The notes under the pieces were generated by a model. The model made no database searches, was not told the origin of the DNA, and saw only the letters and a program-made list of their open reading frames with translations. From Dictyoglomus thermophilum H-6-12 (lineage in GTDB: Bacteria; Dictyoglomota; Dictyoglomia; Dictyoglomales; Dictyoglomaceae): a DNA stretch of 64,000 nt. The stretch is from positions 1,522,525-1,586,524 of the forward strand of contig NC_011297.1 in the NCBI RefSeq assembly GCF_000020965.1, written 5' to 3'. Made by a program: the position numbers and the translations under genes. Positions 25,303 to 34,611 of the stretch are shown piece after piece (the first letter of the stretch is position 1; every line of letters begins with the position of its first letter).

Positions 25303-27369
25303 TTAAGGATATATTTTTCTACCTTTTTCGTCAGGTATTCCTGTCCTTCTAAAGAAATATGTATTTATAACATCTCTCCATTCTTTTGCATGTTCTACCT
25401 GCATATTCAATCTTTGTAAAACCCTTTCATATGTCTTATCATCAATCTTACCCTTAAGCTCAATCCATCTTCTTCTAATCTCTTCTGCCTCTTCTACCCC
25501 TTCAAAATGCAAATCATAATAAGTCTGAAGCAAAGTTTTTCCTGACTTTAACCTATAATTATAAGGTACTCTATGGAAAAATAATAAAAGCTCTTCAGGA
25601 CAAGTATCTATGCTATCATAAATTTCCCTCCAGGGAGAGTGATACTGAAGAGTATACCCTGTACCTCTTGAAGATCTGTCAACACCTATTGCTTCGTAAT
25701 TTGCTCTGTGATAAGTGCCCCATTTTGAGTATTCATATCCCTCAGGATTAGGCCCATAGTGATGCCCTGGATTTACCATCCATCCAAGTCCTAAAGGAGT
25801 AGTATACTTTTCATAAGCCTTATGGGAATTTAATAACATATATGATATGTTCTCAACCACTTTTTCATCATCTCCAAAAGTTAACTTTATCCATCTCTCT
25901 ACAATTTTTTCTATCTTCTCATCAGGATTCCAAGCCAACTCTCCAAAAGTGTACAAATTAGCTTGAGCAAGGTCATGTCCTGTCCAATTAATATTATCCC
26001 CTACATTTGACACTCCTGCCATACCATTATTTTTTATTTTAAAAACACTTCCCTTTAATATTTCTTTTACTTCTGATCCCTTCCCCTTTGCATAAGTATC
26101 AAATTCAAGAATCTCTTTCCACAAGACACCTAAATAGCATAAATGTATTTGTTGCCCTGTATATTCTTGAGTTATTTGCAATTCTAATATTTGATTAGTT
26201 TGTTCAAGTCCTCCAAAAAGGGGATTTACAGGCTCTCTAACTTGAAAATCCATAGGTCCATATTTTATTTGCACTATGACATTATCCATAAATTTACCAT
26301 CAAGAGGCTTAAAATTATCATAAGCAGCTTTTGCTCTATCAGTTTTCACATCTCTCCAATCTTGCAGACAATTATAAACAAAGGCTCTCCATATAACAAA
26401 CCCACCATAGGGTTCTAAAGCCTCTCCTAACATATTTGCTCCATCAGCATGAGTCCTGCCGTACATGTGAGGCCCTGGATTAAATTCCGAGTCAGCCTTT
26501 ACTAAAAAACCACCAAAATCTGGAATATACTCGTATATTTCATCGACTTTAGTCTTCCACCATAACGAGACTCTCTTATCAAGAGGATCAGCAGTATTTA
26601 AACCACCAAGGTATATAGGAGAAGCAAAATTAATAGAAAGATAAATCTTAATACCATAAGCCGAAAAAATCTTAGCAAGTTCTTTTAATTTTTTTAAATA
26701 AGGTATTGTCAACAATTCTACCTCTTTTTTCTTCACATTAACATTGTTAATAACTATCCCATTAATTCCAATTGATGACAGCAATCTTGCATAGTCTTTA
26801 GTTCTATCATTAATAATTATTTTATTATCCTTAAAAAATATAGAGTTTCCCGCATATCCCCTTTCCACACTTCCATCAAGGTTGTCCCAATGATTCAAAA
26901 TTCTAAATTTCAAAGAAGGATTACTCAAAAAATTTATTTTATCTATATCTTCACCCAGCTTTAACTTCTCAATTAATTTAAATACTCCGTAAATAAGGCC
27001 AACGTACTCCTTAGCAGTAAGTATCAAAATACTATTTTCTCCAAACTCAACTTTCTTAATTAAAAACCCTTCCTCTCCTAAAGAAAATTCAAATTCATCA
27101 AGACCTTTTAAAACTTTCCTAACATCCGATAATTTTCCAATTAATACAAAATTAGAAGTGTTTGCAAATGTGTTCCTAAAAATTTTAGGTTTAATACCTA
27201 AAGAATAGGTTAGAAAATCTCTTAATTCCTTCAAAGGCAAATTCAAGCTATTATCCCCCAGAACAACAATATTACCAAAGATCCTTCTATACTTATCTCG
27301 ATACTTGTTAAGATCAGTATATTCTAACCAACACATGCTATAAGGTTTAATTTCAGCCATAAAATTCAC
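25303..27369 (-). CDS. aguA: Alpha-glucuronidase, GH67
   Basis: The enzyme removes (4-O-methyl)glucuronic acid from xylo-oligosaccharides. At 688 residues it has normal GH67 length. Visible catalytic residues in their usual spacing are the acid Glu in [10 protein letters not shown] (about 294), Asp in [11 protein letters not shown] (about 372), and Glu in QITQEYTGQ (about 401). There is no signal peptide, so it is cytoplasmic and acts on imported aldouronic acids. The start is GTG 27369; an ATG four codons in is an alternative. A long leader of about 120 bases follows the promoter. It is co-transcribed with the UroD-like gene. Confidence 0.95.
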   Translation of the reverse strand: MNFMAEIKPYSMCWLEYTDLNKYRDKYRRIFGNIVVLGDNSLNLPLKELRDFLTYSLGIKPKIFRNTFANTSNFVLIGKLSDVRKVLKGLDEFEFSLGEEGFLIKKVEFGENSILILTAKEYVGLIYGVFKLIEKLKLGEDIDKINFLSNPSLKFRILNHWDNLDGSVERGYAGNSIFFKDNKIIINDRTKDYARLLSSIGINGIVINNVNVKKKEVELLTIPYLKKLKELAKIFSAYGIKIYLSINFASPIYLGGLNTADPLDKRVSLWWKTKVDEIYEYIPDFGGFLVKADSEFNPGPHMYGRTHADGANMLGEALEPYGGFVIWRAFVYNCLQDWRDVKTDRAKAAYDNFKPLDGKFMDNVIVQIKYGPMDFQVREPVNPLFGGLEQTNQILELQITQEYTGQQIHLCYLGVLWKEILEFDTYAKGKGSEVKEILKGSVFKIKNNGMAGVSNVGDNINWTGHDLAQANLYTFGELAWNPDEKIEKIVERWIKLTFGDDEKVVENISYMLLNSHKAYEKYTTPLGLGWMVNPGHHYGPNPEGYEYSKWGTYHRANYEAIGVDRSSRGTGYTLQYHSPWREIYDSIDTCPEELLLFFHRVPYNYRLKSGKTLLQTYYDLHFEGVEEAEEIRRRWIELKGKIDDKTYERVLQRLNMQVEHAKEWRDVINTYFFRRTGIPDEKGRKIYP

Positions 27370-27493
27370 ATTCCTCCCTTTTTACATTTTCAAAAATAAA
27401 AAGGAAAAAATATAATTAAAACTAACATCTTTAATTTTATTTTTGAACATTATTGCTACCCCCTTGGTTCAATAATCATAGTGTTTGTTTTAC

Positions 27494-27523
27494 ATTATAC
27501 ATTATTTAAAATCGTTCATGCAA
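27494..27523 (-). promoter_or_regulatory. Promoter of the alpha-glucuronidase operon
   Basis: On the minus strand TTGCAT (27523-27518) and a perfect TATAAT (27499-27494) are spaced by 18 bases. The operator overlaps the -35/spacer. Confidence 0.5.
27508..27519. promoter_or_regulatory. LacI-type operator, xylan set (site 3)
   Basis: AAAATCGTTCAT is CG-centred. The adjoining TCATGCAA is shared with the region around site 4 at 38944. It is the weakest palindrome of the four. Confidence 0.4.
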
Positions 27524-27648
27524 ATGTTTTAAAAAGAAATATAGTAACACTTTAATATATTAGTAAACAAAACTAAAAATCTATTTCTATACATTTTATT
27601 AAAAAAGTAGTAAAATAATAATCAAAAAAAGATAGAGGTGAGACAAAT

Positions 27649-28764
27649 ATGCCCTTGAAAGTGACGAAAATAGACGAATATATAACAGTTCTTCAAACTC
27701 CTGACTATCCTTTTACATCAAACAGTTATCTAATTACTTTAAAAAACAAAGAGGAGAAAGTAAATATACTAGTAGATCCTACTCCTCAGCAGTATTTTAA
27801 AGATTTAGTGTTATCTCTAAATGAACTTATAGGTGGGGTAGAAAACTTAGATATTATCTTTTTGAACCATCAAGATCCTGATCTTTCATCATCAATAGCT
27901 CCCCTTATGGACATGAGCAAAAATTCTATACTCATCACTTCTGAAGATACATGGCGACTTATAAGATTTTATGGTTTAAACCGAGAAAGATTCCAACCTA
28001 TAGAGTATTTTCCTAATAGAAGAGTAATTCTAAAAACCGACGATACTTTAGAATTTATTCACACACCTTTCTGCCATTTTAGAGGAGCATGGATGCTATA
28101 TATACCCGAAAGAAAAGCCCTATTCTCGGGAGATCTACTTGGAGGATTATCAAGTAAAGAGCCAAATGGTATATATGCTACAGAAAACTCTTGGGAAGGT
28201 ATAAAGTTATTCCACGAGATATATATGCCCTCAAAAGAGGCCCTTAGGCTCGCAGTAGATAAAATAGGTAGATTAACTCCTCTTCCTGAACTTATTCTAC
28301 CTCAACATGGAGATATAATTAGAAAAAATCTAATACTTGATTTTTTGGCAAAACTTAATGATCTTGAGGTTGGATTGGATTACCTCAAAAAACATGAGGA
28401 ACAACACCAAACTTATTTGTTTGCATTCAATGAAATCTTACAGAATATTAAAAATAGTTATCCAAACCGAGATAAATTAATGCAAAAGTTAAAAGAATTA
28501 AATTCTTCTCCATTCTTCCCAGAGCTTATTCACTTTGAAAATGGAGTTGCAACAGAATTTAGAATTCAGCCAGAAACAGCCCTTGAATTGCTTTTTGAAA
28601 AATTCAAAGAAGATGCAAAACCAGAAGAAAAAGAAAACCTCAGAATTGATATAATAAAAACTCTTAGGAAGTATAATTTAGAGATACCTGAAGGAATTCT
28701 CACAGAAAGACAAAGAACTACAGAAAGTCCGTTAAGAAGGTTGTTCAAAATCTTTCAGAGGTGA
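27649..28764 (+). CDS. Metallo-beta-lactamase-fold protein, oxygen-binding diiron (ODP/FprA-like) family
   Basis: The 371-residue protein has an MBL domain (residues about 1-225) with metal motifs modified as in flavodiiron-type proteins: NHQDPDLSSS in place of HxHxDH, then a His in HTPFCHFRGAW, Asp in FSGDLLGG, and His in LPQHGDII. There is no C-terminal flavodoxin domain; a helical tail of about 140 residues follows. Relatives bind O2 at a diiron centre and may protect anaerobes from oxygen. A ribosome binding site (GAGGTG) precedes the ATG, and it is followed six bases later by an FmdB-type gene. Confidence 0.75.
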   Translation: MPLKVTKIDEYITVLQTPDYPFTSNSYLITLKNKEEKVNILVDPTPQQYFKDLVLSLNELIGGVENLDIIFLNHQDPDLSSSIAPLMDMSKNSILITSEDTWRLIRFYGLNRERFQPIEYFPNRRVILKTDDTLEFIHTPFCHFRGAWMLYIPERKALFSGDLLGGLSSKEPNGIYATENSWEGIKLFHEIYMPSKEALRLAVDKIGRLTPLPELILPQHGDIIRKNLILDFLAKLNDLEVGLDYLKKHEEQHQTYLFAFNEILQNIKNSYPNRDKLMQKLKELNSSPFFPELIHFENGVATEFRIQPETALELLFEKFKEDAKPEEKENLRIDIIKTLRKYNLEIPEGILTERQRTTESPLRRLFKIFQR

Positions 28765-28770
28765 GATCAT

Positions 28771-28968
28771 ATGCCTATATATGAATATAGATGTAAAGAT
28801 TGTGGAGAAAAATTTGAAAGATTAATAATGGGAGAGGAAAAAATAACATGCCCTAAATGTGGTAGTGAAAACGTTATGAAATTACTATCACTTTTTGCAA
28901 CCCAAGGACTTTCTTCAGGATCCTCTTGCTCTTCTTGTTCAGGAGGAAGCTGTAGTTCTTGTAGATAA
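28771..28968 (+). CDS. FmdB-family zinc-ribbon protein
   Basis: The 65-residue protein begins MPIYEYRCKDCGEKFE and continues KITCPKCGSENV, the CxxC...CxxC zinc ribbon of the FmdB/CxxC_CXXC_SSSS family. The expected Ser/Gly/Cys-rich tail is present (SSGSSCSSCSGGSCSSC). Function is unknown; it was originally linked to regulation of formamidase and amidase genes. It lies immediately after the MBL-fold gene in one operon. Confidence 0.9.
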   Translation: MPIYEYRCKDCGEKFERLIMGEEKITCPKCGSENVMKLLSLFATQGLSSGSSCSSCSGGSCSSCR

Positions 28969-28974
28969 AAACGA

Positions 28975-28999
28975 AAGGGAGAGCTTAAAACTCTCCCTT
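28975..28999. terminator. Convergent terminator
   Basis: A 9-bp stem (AAGGGAGAG / CTCTCCCTT) with a 7-base loop is followed by AAAATTT on the plus strand. It touches the stop codon of the convergent DUF362 gene. Confidence 0.7.
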
Positions 29000-30107
29000 A
29001 AAATTTAATAAGTTCGTATTCTCTTTTTCCAAGTCCTATTTCTTCAGCATACTTTAATTGCCAACTCCAATCTATATTAGGATGTACAGCCCTCAACTTA
29101 TCCTCTCCAGGATTAAATCCAGATTTTAAGGCAGTATTGCTTAATCCAATTTGGTTATTTATAAGATCAGAAGAAGCTTGATCTATGGCTACAATATCCC
29201 AACCCCCTAAAATTCCCACATCAGGTACTAAATTTGCATCGTGCCAACCTGCGCAATCACAATCAGGCGAAACATCCATAACAAAATTAATAAAGGCATA
29301 TTTAGGCTCTTTCTGCTTTAAAATACCATAAGTAAACTCAGCCATCTTCTCCTGAAGCCCAATGGCAGATTCATTCCATAAGATTTTTATGGCAGAGGTA
29401 GGACACACCACAGCACACTCTCCACATCCTATACAAAGATCAGGTCTTGTCAAAACTGACTTCTTATTTACCATTTCTAATGCTCCTGTGGGACAATGAG
29501 TGACACATCTTCTACAACCTATACATAAATTAGGATTAGGATTTGGCTTAAATTGAGCATGTTGCATCTGCTTCCCCGATCTCGGAGCGCATCCCATACC
29601 CACATTTTTTATAGCTCCCCCTAATCCTGTGGACATATGACCTTTCACATGGGTTAATACTAAAAGGAAATCAGCATCATATATGGCACCTGCAACCTTT
29701 ACCTTCTTAAAATGTTTCAAGTTAACCTCAACTTCTTTGTAATAATCCCCGTTAATACCATCTGCTATTATTAAGGGCGCCCCAACCGAGGAGTAACCAA
29801 AACCGTTATATATAGCAGACTCTAAATGATCAACAGCATTTGCACGTCCACCTTTGTACAAAGTATTGGCATCGGTAAGAAAGGGTTTTCCTCCTAATTC
29901 CCTGACGGCCTCTACAGCTTGCCTTACAAAAATAGGCCTTATAAAAGCATGGTTTCCTGGTTCACCAAAAGTAAGCTTGATTGCTACAATATCTCCTTTT
30001 TCTAATCTACCTTCTATTAACTTCTTTGTTAGCCTTTTAATTTTACGCACCAAAGATTCATTTTCATTTGTAGCCCTCATTGATACAAAATATAAAGGTG
30101 CTTTCAT
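28998..30107 (-). CDS. DUF362 protein with two [4Fe-4S] ferredoxin motifs
   Basis: The 369-residue protein consists of a DUF362 domain split around a ferredoxin insert with two clusters (LCIGCRRCVTHCPTGAL and LCIGCGECAVVCPTSAI, about residues 185-235). Conserved DUF362 segments include LTHVKGHMSTGLGGAIKNVGMGCAPRSGK. Related proteins occur widely in anaerobes, with unknown redox roles. I start it at ATG 30107, because the earlier ATG at 30125 overlaps the GCAGGAGG ribosome binding site. The stop of the macro-domain gene lies just upstream, so the two form an operon. Confidence 0.88.
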   Translation of the reverse strand: MKAPLYFVSMRATNENESLVRKIKRLTKKLIEGRLEKGDIVAIKLTFGEPGNHAFIRPIFVRQAVEAVRELGGKPFLTDANTLYKGGRANAVDHLESAIYNGFGYSSVGAPLIIADGINGDYYKEVEVNLKHFKKVKVAGAIYDADFLLVLTHVKGHMSTGLGGAIKNVGMGCAPRSGKQMQHAQFKPNPNPNLCIGCRRCVTHCPTGALEMVNKKSVLTRPDLCIGCGECAVVCPTSAIKILWNESAIGLQEKMAEFTYGILKQKEPKYAFINFVMDVSPDCDCAGWHDANLVPDVGILGGWDIVAIDQASSDLINNQIGLSNTALKSGFNPGEDKLRAVHPNIDWSWQLKYAEEIGLGKREYELIKF

Positions 30108-30124
30108 TGCCAAAACCTCCTGCA

Positions 30125-30673
30125 TTATATGGATTTTAAGGCATCTACAAATAATGTAGGTATCTCGTCACCTATTCCAATAAAATGTATTTCCTCAAAA
30201 ACTCCAGGATTATCTTTTAAAAATTCTACTACTTTATTAACAATTATTTTAGTCCCTAACTGAGGCGGAAAACCAAAAATCCCACAACTTACTGCTGGTA
30301 TACTCAAGCTCTTAATATTTTTTTCTTTTGCTAAAGTGAGAACACTCTCAATAGCCTTTTCTAACTTTTTCTCCTCGTCTCCCTCTCCCCATCTTGGACC
30401 CACAGTATGAATTACATATTTAGCCTTAAGTTTTCCTGCGGAAGTGATAGTAGCGGAACCAACAGGCAATGGACCATACTTTTCTACATATTCATCGCTT
30501 TCTTTTTGTATTACCTCTCCACCAGCTCTTACAATAGCCCCTGCTACTCCTCCCCCATGTTTCAAATAAGAGTTTGCCGCATTTACTATAGCCTCAACCT
30601 CTTCTTGAGTAATATCACCCTTAACCACCTTTAACTTTACACCATTAATTTCTCTTTCATATAAAACATCCAT
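30125..30673 (-). CDS. Macro-domain protein (ADP-ribose binding/hydrolysis)
   Basis: The 182-residue single macro domain has the binding motifs KGDITQEEVEAIVNAAN, LKHGGGVAGAIVRAGG, and AVSCGIFGFPP. This is the MacroD/YmdB-like type that removes ADP-ribose from proteins or O-acetyl-ADP-ribose. I prefer ATG 30673 (GGAGG eight bases upstream) over ATG 30679, which is too close to the ribosome binding site. The start region is one arm of a perfect 17-bp inverted repeat that could block translation of read-through transcripts. It is followed by the DUF362 gene. Confidence 0.9.
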   Translation of the reverse strand: MDVLYEREINGVKLKVVKGDITQEEVEAIVNAANSYLKHGGGVAGAIVRAGGEVIQKESDEYVEKYGPLPVGSATITSAGKLKAKYVIHTVGPRWGEGDEEKKLEKAIESVLTLAKEKNIKSLSIPAVSCGIFGFPPQLGTKIIVNKVVEFLKDNPGVFEEIHFIGIGDEIPTLFVDALKSI

Positions 30674-30734
30674 GCCCATTCACCTCCATAAAGTTCATAT
30701 AGTAAATTATATCAATAAGGTGAATGGGCATGGA
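30669..30734. repeat. Perfect 17-bp inverted repeat covering the macro-domain ribosome binding site and start codon
   Basis: TCCATGCCCATTCACCT at 30669-30685 and AGGTGAATGGGCATGGA at 30718-30734 are exact reverse complements around a 32-base spacer. On the minus-strand transcript the later arm contains the Shine-Dalgarno and both candidate ATGs. The upstream arm lies 12 bases after the ABC ATPase stop codon. Confidence 0.9.
30706..30714 (-). promoter_or_regulatory. Extended -10 promoter inside the inverted-repeat loop
   Basis: TGATATAAT on the minus strand is a perfect extended -10, predicting a start near 30699. Such a transcript would lack the upstream arm of the inverted repeat and leave the ribosome binding site free. 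Confidence 0.55.
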
Positions 30735-30746
30735 CTTAGAAAATGA

Positions 30747-31703
30747 TTAAGTATATAAATAACACTTAACTAATCTACCATCTACCTCTACATCAGGCAC
30801 TGGATTCTTACATTTTTCCATTCTATATTGACATCTACTTATAAATTTACAACCCTTCATCTGATATTCTTCCTCTTCCAGAGTAAGAATCTTTATATCC
30901 TTAGTCCATTTCTTCTTAGGATCTGGCTCTGGTATAGATTCCTTAAGAAGCATTGTGTATGGATGTTTTGGATCCATCAACACCTTTTCTACAGGTCCTA
31001 TTTCTACTATCTCTCCCCTAAACATTATAGCTATTTTATCACTTACATAGTAAGCAGTAGCAAGATCATGAGTAATATAAAGAACACTTACCCCCCTTTT
31101 TTCTTTAAGATCTTTAAATAAGTTTACTATTGACATTCTTAGAGACGCATCAACCATAGAAACAGGCTCGTCAGCAACAAGTAGAGTCGGATTTGTCAAA
31201 AGGGATCTTGCTATAGAAATTCTCTGTAATTGTCCTCCTGAAAACTCACTAGGGTATTTGTCTTTTACTTCATTCCATGTTAATCCCACAAGATTTAATG
31301 CAGACTCTATAACTTCTTCAGGCTTTTCGCTTATACCAAAATTTCTTACAGTCTCTATCAAGTAATTACTAACTCTCCTCAACGGGTTAAAGGTCTCAAA
31401 GGGGTTTTGGAATACTGCCTGTACTTCTTTTCTTAATACATTATTAGACTTTTCCTTCTGCAATTCAAACATATCTTTTCCCTTGTATAATATCCTACCA
31501 CTAGTAGGCTCTAAAAAGCCAAGTATTATCTTCGCTACTGTTGTTTTCCCACTTCCACTCTCACCTGCTAATGTAAATATTTCGGAGTTTCCTATCTCAA
31601 AGTTTACATTATTTACAGCTCTAATCCTTATCCTGGAAAATACACTTCCAATAGTAAACACCTTATTTAAATTTTCAACTTTTAAAAGTAATTCTTGTTT
31701 CAT
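30747..31703 (-). CDS. Dpp/Opp-type ABC transporter ATPase (DppF-like)
   Basis: The 318-residue protein has Walker A AGESGSGKTTVAK, signature FSGGQLQRISIARSL, Walker B LLVADEPVSMVD, and a C-terminal extension with a reduced Cys pattern (KGCKFISRCQYRMEKC...C). I start it at ATG 31703 (MKQELLLK), behind AAAGGAGAGG. The longer frame would start upstream of this ribosome binding site. It is the last gene of the importer operon that begins with the binding protein at 38847. Confidence 0.92.
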   Translation of the reverse strand: MKQELLLKVENLNKVFTIGSVFSRIRIRAVNNVNFEIGNSEIFTLAGESGSGKTTVAKIILGFLEPTSGRILYKGKDMFELQKEKSNNVLRKEVQAVFQNPFETFNPLRRVSNYLIETVRNFGISEKPEEVIESALNLVGLTWNEVKDKYPSEFSGGQLQRISIARSLLTNPTLLVADEPVSMVDASLRMSIVNLFKDLKEKRGVSVLYITHDLATAYYVSDKIAIMFRGEIVEIGPVEKVLMDPKHPYTMLLKESIPEPDPKKKWTKDIKILTLEEEEYQMKGCKFISRCQYRMEKCKNPVPDVEVDGRLVKCYLYT

Positions 31704-31705
31704 GG

Positions 31706-32692
31706 CTATTCCCTCTCCTTTGAATATAAAAAGCAAGCAACTCTGTGATTTGAATCTATGTTAACAAGCTTGGGAACAAAATTCCTACAATCTTCCGTTG
31801 CATAATTACATCTTGGATGAAATCTACATCCTTGTGGAGGATTCAATAATGAAGGTGGAGCACCTGGTGCACTAACCTTATATGATTTATCCCCTATCTT
31901 AGGTAGAGCTCCTATAAGGTACTTTGTATATGGATGCTCTGGTTTCTCAAAAATGATTTCTGTCGGTGCTTCTTCCACAATCTTTCCTGCATACATAATA
32001 GCTATCCTATCGGATATACTTGCATGAACTCCCATATCGTGGGTAACAAGTATTATGGTATTTTTAAGATTCTTCTGTATGTCTTTTAATAACTGAATTA
32101 CCGCTCTTTGGGCAACCACATCAAGAGCTGTAGAAGGTTCATCAGCAACGATTATTCTAGGAGTTAAAACCGTAGCAAGAGCTATAGTCACTCTCTGCCT
32201 CATACCTCCAGAAAGTTGATGAGGATAAGCATTTAATATTTTAGTAGGCAAACCTAAAAGAGTTAGATAATCTTCTATATGTTTTCTCCATTTAGTTCTA
32301 TCTGAAATATCTTCATGAGAACCTATAAAATCCCAGAAAGAATCAATTATTTTAGTAACAGGGTTCAGCACACTCATAGATCCTTGAGGAATATATGAAA
32401 TATATTTCCACCTTATCTTATCTAATTCTCCGTTAAGAGAAAAGACATCTTTTAATTCACCATTTATTTTGTAATATACCTTTCCATCTATAACATTTAA
32501 GGGCGGTTCTACCATTCCATACAAGGTTTTTATCAAGGTACTCTTACCACATCCAGATTCTCCCGCAATTCCATATATTTCATTTTCTTTTATATTTATA
32601 TCTACCCCATCTACTGCTCTTACAGATTTTAATTCTCCACCTATATCCAATAAATAATAAGCCTTTAAATTTTCTGCTCTTAGAATTTCCAT
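31706..32692 (-). CDS. Dpp/Opp-type ABC transporter ATPase (DppD-like)
   Basis: The 328-residue protein has Walker [14 protein letters not shown], signature LSGGMRQRVTIALATV, Walker B IIVADEPSTALD, and a C-terminal [15 protein letters not shown] extension suited to an iron-sulfur cluster. It lies two bases upstream of the DppF-like start and four bases after the permease, indicating tight coupling. Confidence 0.92.
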   Translation of the reverse strand: MEILRAENLKAYYLLDIGGELKSVRAVDGVDINIKENEIYGIAGESGCGKSTLIKTLYGMVEPPLNVIDGKVYYKINGELKDVFSLNGELDKIRWKYISYIPQGSMSVLNPVTKIIDSFWDFIGSHEDISDRTKWRKHIEDYLTLLGLPTKILNAYPHQLSGGMRQRVTIALATVLTPRIIVADEPSTALDVVAQRAVIQLLKDIQKNLKNTIILVTHDMGVHASISDRIAIMYAGKIVEEAPTEIIFEKPEHPYTKYLIGALPKIGDKSYKVSAPGAPPSLLNPPQGCRFHPRCNYATEDCRNFVPKLVNIDSNHRVACFLYSKERE

Positions 32693-32696
32693 TTCA

Positions 32697-33557
32697 TCAC
32701 TCCTTTATAACTCTTATTCTTTGAATTCTTGTACGTGGATCAAGATATTCACTTATACCAACTGAAAGTAAATATAAACTTACAAAAAGAAACACCGAGG
32801 TCACAACAGGAGTAAATAGCCACCACCAAAGTCCTAAAAGTAAAGCTTGATAGCTTAATGCCCATTGAAGCATAGTACCTAAGGTTGGTATTTCCAAGTT
32901 AGTCAAACCAAGAATAGCAAGGGTCATTTCCATACCAATAGCCCAAGACATATTATTTATGAGAGTTGAAAAGACAATAGGTATGACAAAGGGAAAATAT
33001 TCTTTAAAAACAAGACTTAAAGTCTTAGAGCCAGAAAGAAGTGCAGTATAAGTAAAATCTCTTTCTCTTAAACTTAATATTTGAGACCTTATAACTCTTG
33101 CATCCCAACTCCAACCAAAGAAACTCAAAATCAAGCCTAATCCTATAAAACTTAATCTTCCTTTTATTAAGGATGAAATCAATATCAAAATAGGAAGCAA
33201 TGGCAAAACGAGGAAGCTATCGTTTATGCCCATAAGAACTCTATCTATACTGCCACCCCTATAGCCAGCCACCAGCCCCACAATTATAGCTATGATTCTT
33301 GAAAAGAAAGCTGCTATTATCGCTATTGTCAAAGAATTCCTTACAGCAAAAGTCAACTGCCAGAAAACATCTTGCCCTTGAGAATTAGTCCCTAAAATAT
33401 GCTGAAGGGAAGGAGGCATATCTCTTGGGACAAGATTCCATCTTGTAGGATCATAAGGAGAAAAGAAAGACAGTATGGCTAAGAAGAGAATAATACATAT
33501 GATTATAAAACCTAATCTAAACTTTCCATCTCGCAGTAAATCCCTTAATACTCCCAT
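32697..33557 (-). CDS. Dpp/Opp-type ABC permease (DppC-like)
   Basis: The 286-residue protein has six helices, the N-terminal FFSPYDPTRWN and LGTNSQGQDVFWQ motifs of DppC, and an EAA loop (ALLSGSKTLSLVFKEYFPF). Unlike the DppC-like permease at 18052 it has no enlarged outer loop. It is in the same operon as the GH3 enzyme and the binding protein at 36967. Confidence 0.9.
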   Translation of the reverse strand: MGVLRDLLRDGKFRLGFIIICIILFLAILSFFSPYDPTRWNLVPRDMPPSLQHILGTNSQGQDVFWQLTFAVRNSLTIAIIAAFFSRIIAIIVGLVAGYRGGSIDRVLMGINDSFLVLPLLPILILISSLIKGRLSFIGLGLILSFFGWSWDARVIRSQILSLRERDFTYTALLSGSKTLSLVFKEYFPFVIPIVFSTLINNMSWAIGMEMTLAILGLTNLEIPTLGTMLQWALSYQALLLGLWWWLFTPVVTSVFLFVSLYLLSVGISEYLDPRTRIQRIRVIKE

Positions 33558-33585
33558 AGCTATTACCTCTTTTTCCTTATAGTTT

Positions 33586-34587
33586 TTATCTATATCTTAC
33601 CCTTGGATCAAATAACGGATACAAAAGATCAATAATAAGAATGAAAGAAGAAATACCTATAATTGATATAGTAGCAATTCCCATTATTAAATTAAAATCT
33701 CCAGTAGCAATGGCATTATATAAGAGTGTACCCATACCAGGGTAAGAAAAAACAATCTCAGTAATTAACGCCCCACTAAAAATTTGCCCCATAGAAAGGG
33801 CCAAATTGGTAACCTGAGGAAGCATAGCATTTCTTATTACATATTTAAAGGCAATTATTCTCTTTTTAATACCACCAGCCTTTGCATATGTAACAAAGTC
33901 TTCCTTTACAATATTAGATACAATAAGTCTCATGGTTTGCAAAGTCACTGCAATTCCTAAGATCATCATAGATATTAAAGGTAAGAAGGCATACCTAAAA
34001 AGCTCTAAAATAAAGTGTAAGCTAAAACTGGGCCTTACTCCAATAGGCATTCCACCACCTAAGGGGAACCATTTTAGGATATATGCAAAAACCACAAGAA
34101 TTATAAGTGCAAAAACATAATAAGGAATAGGGCGAATAAACATAGCTATTCCTTCAAGTATTCTCGCCCATTTTTTATCATAATAAAATCCTACAATTCC
34201 CCCTAAAATATTACCAATAATCCAAGATAAAAATGTACTTACAGTCAAAAGACCAACAGTCCAAGGTAGGGAATCTCCAATAAGTTTTATTACTGGAATT
34301 GGAAATCTAAATAGTGATGGACCAAAATCGCCCTTAAAAAGCCTTACCCAAAAATTAACATACTGTTCAAATAAACTTCCTTTTAAACCATAAAGTTCTT
34401 TTAGGGATTCTGTCATCTGCTCTACAGCTTTAGGATCAAGGTAAGTACCCATCTTCATTATTGTACTAATCATCTGTTGAACAGGATCTACAGGAGTAAA
34501 CCTTGGCACAAAGAATACAATAGTTACCCCCACAAAAATTACAAGCAAGTACTGTAAAAATCTTGGTATTAAATACTTTTTAAGCAA
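33586..34587 (-). CDS. Dpp/Opp-type ABC permease (DppB-like)
   Basis: The 333-residue protein has an N-terminal helix and FFVPRFTPVDPVQQMI signature, about six helices, and an EAA loop (YAKAGGIKKRIIAFKYVIRNA). It starts at TTG 34587 with GGAGGTG well placed upstream. The preceding GH3 stop codon lies 40 bases upstream. Confidence 0.9.
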   Translation of the reverse strand: MLKKYLIPRFLQYLLVIFVGVTIVFFVPRFTPVDPVQQMISTIMKMGTYLDPKAVEQMTESLKELYGLKGSLFEQYVNFWVRLFKGDFGPSLFRFPIPVIKLIGDSLPWTVGLLTVSTFLSWIIGNILGGIVGFYYDKKWARILEGIAMFIRPIPYYVFALIILVVFAYILKWFPLGGGMPIGVRPSFSLHFILELFRYAFLPLISMMILGIAVTLQTMRLIVSNIVKEDFVTYAKAGGIKKRIIAFKYVIRNAMLPQVTNLALSMGQIFSGALITEIVFSYPGMGTLLYNAIATGDFNLIMGIATISIIGISSFILIIDLLYPLFDPRVRYR

Positions 34588-34611
34588 TTTTTCACCTCCA
34601 TAAAATTTTTG

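Noticed and set aside
27370-27648. Hidden small gene or riboswitch in the 279-base gap upstream of GH67
   Set aside because: Only AT-rich sequence with promoter and operator elements; no frame with a ribosome binding site and no recognisable riboswitch core.
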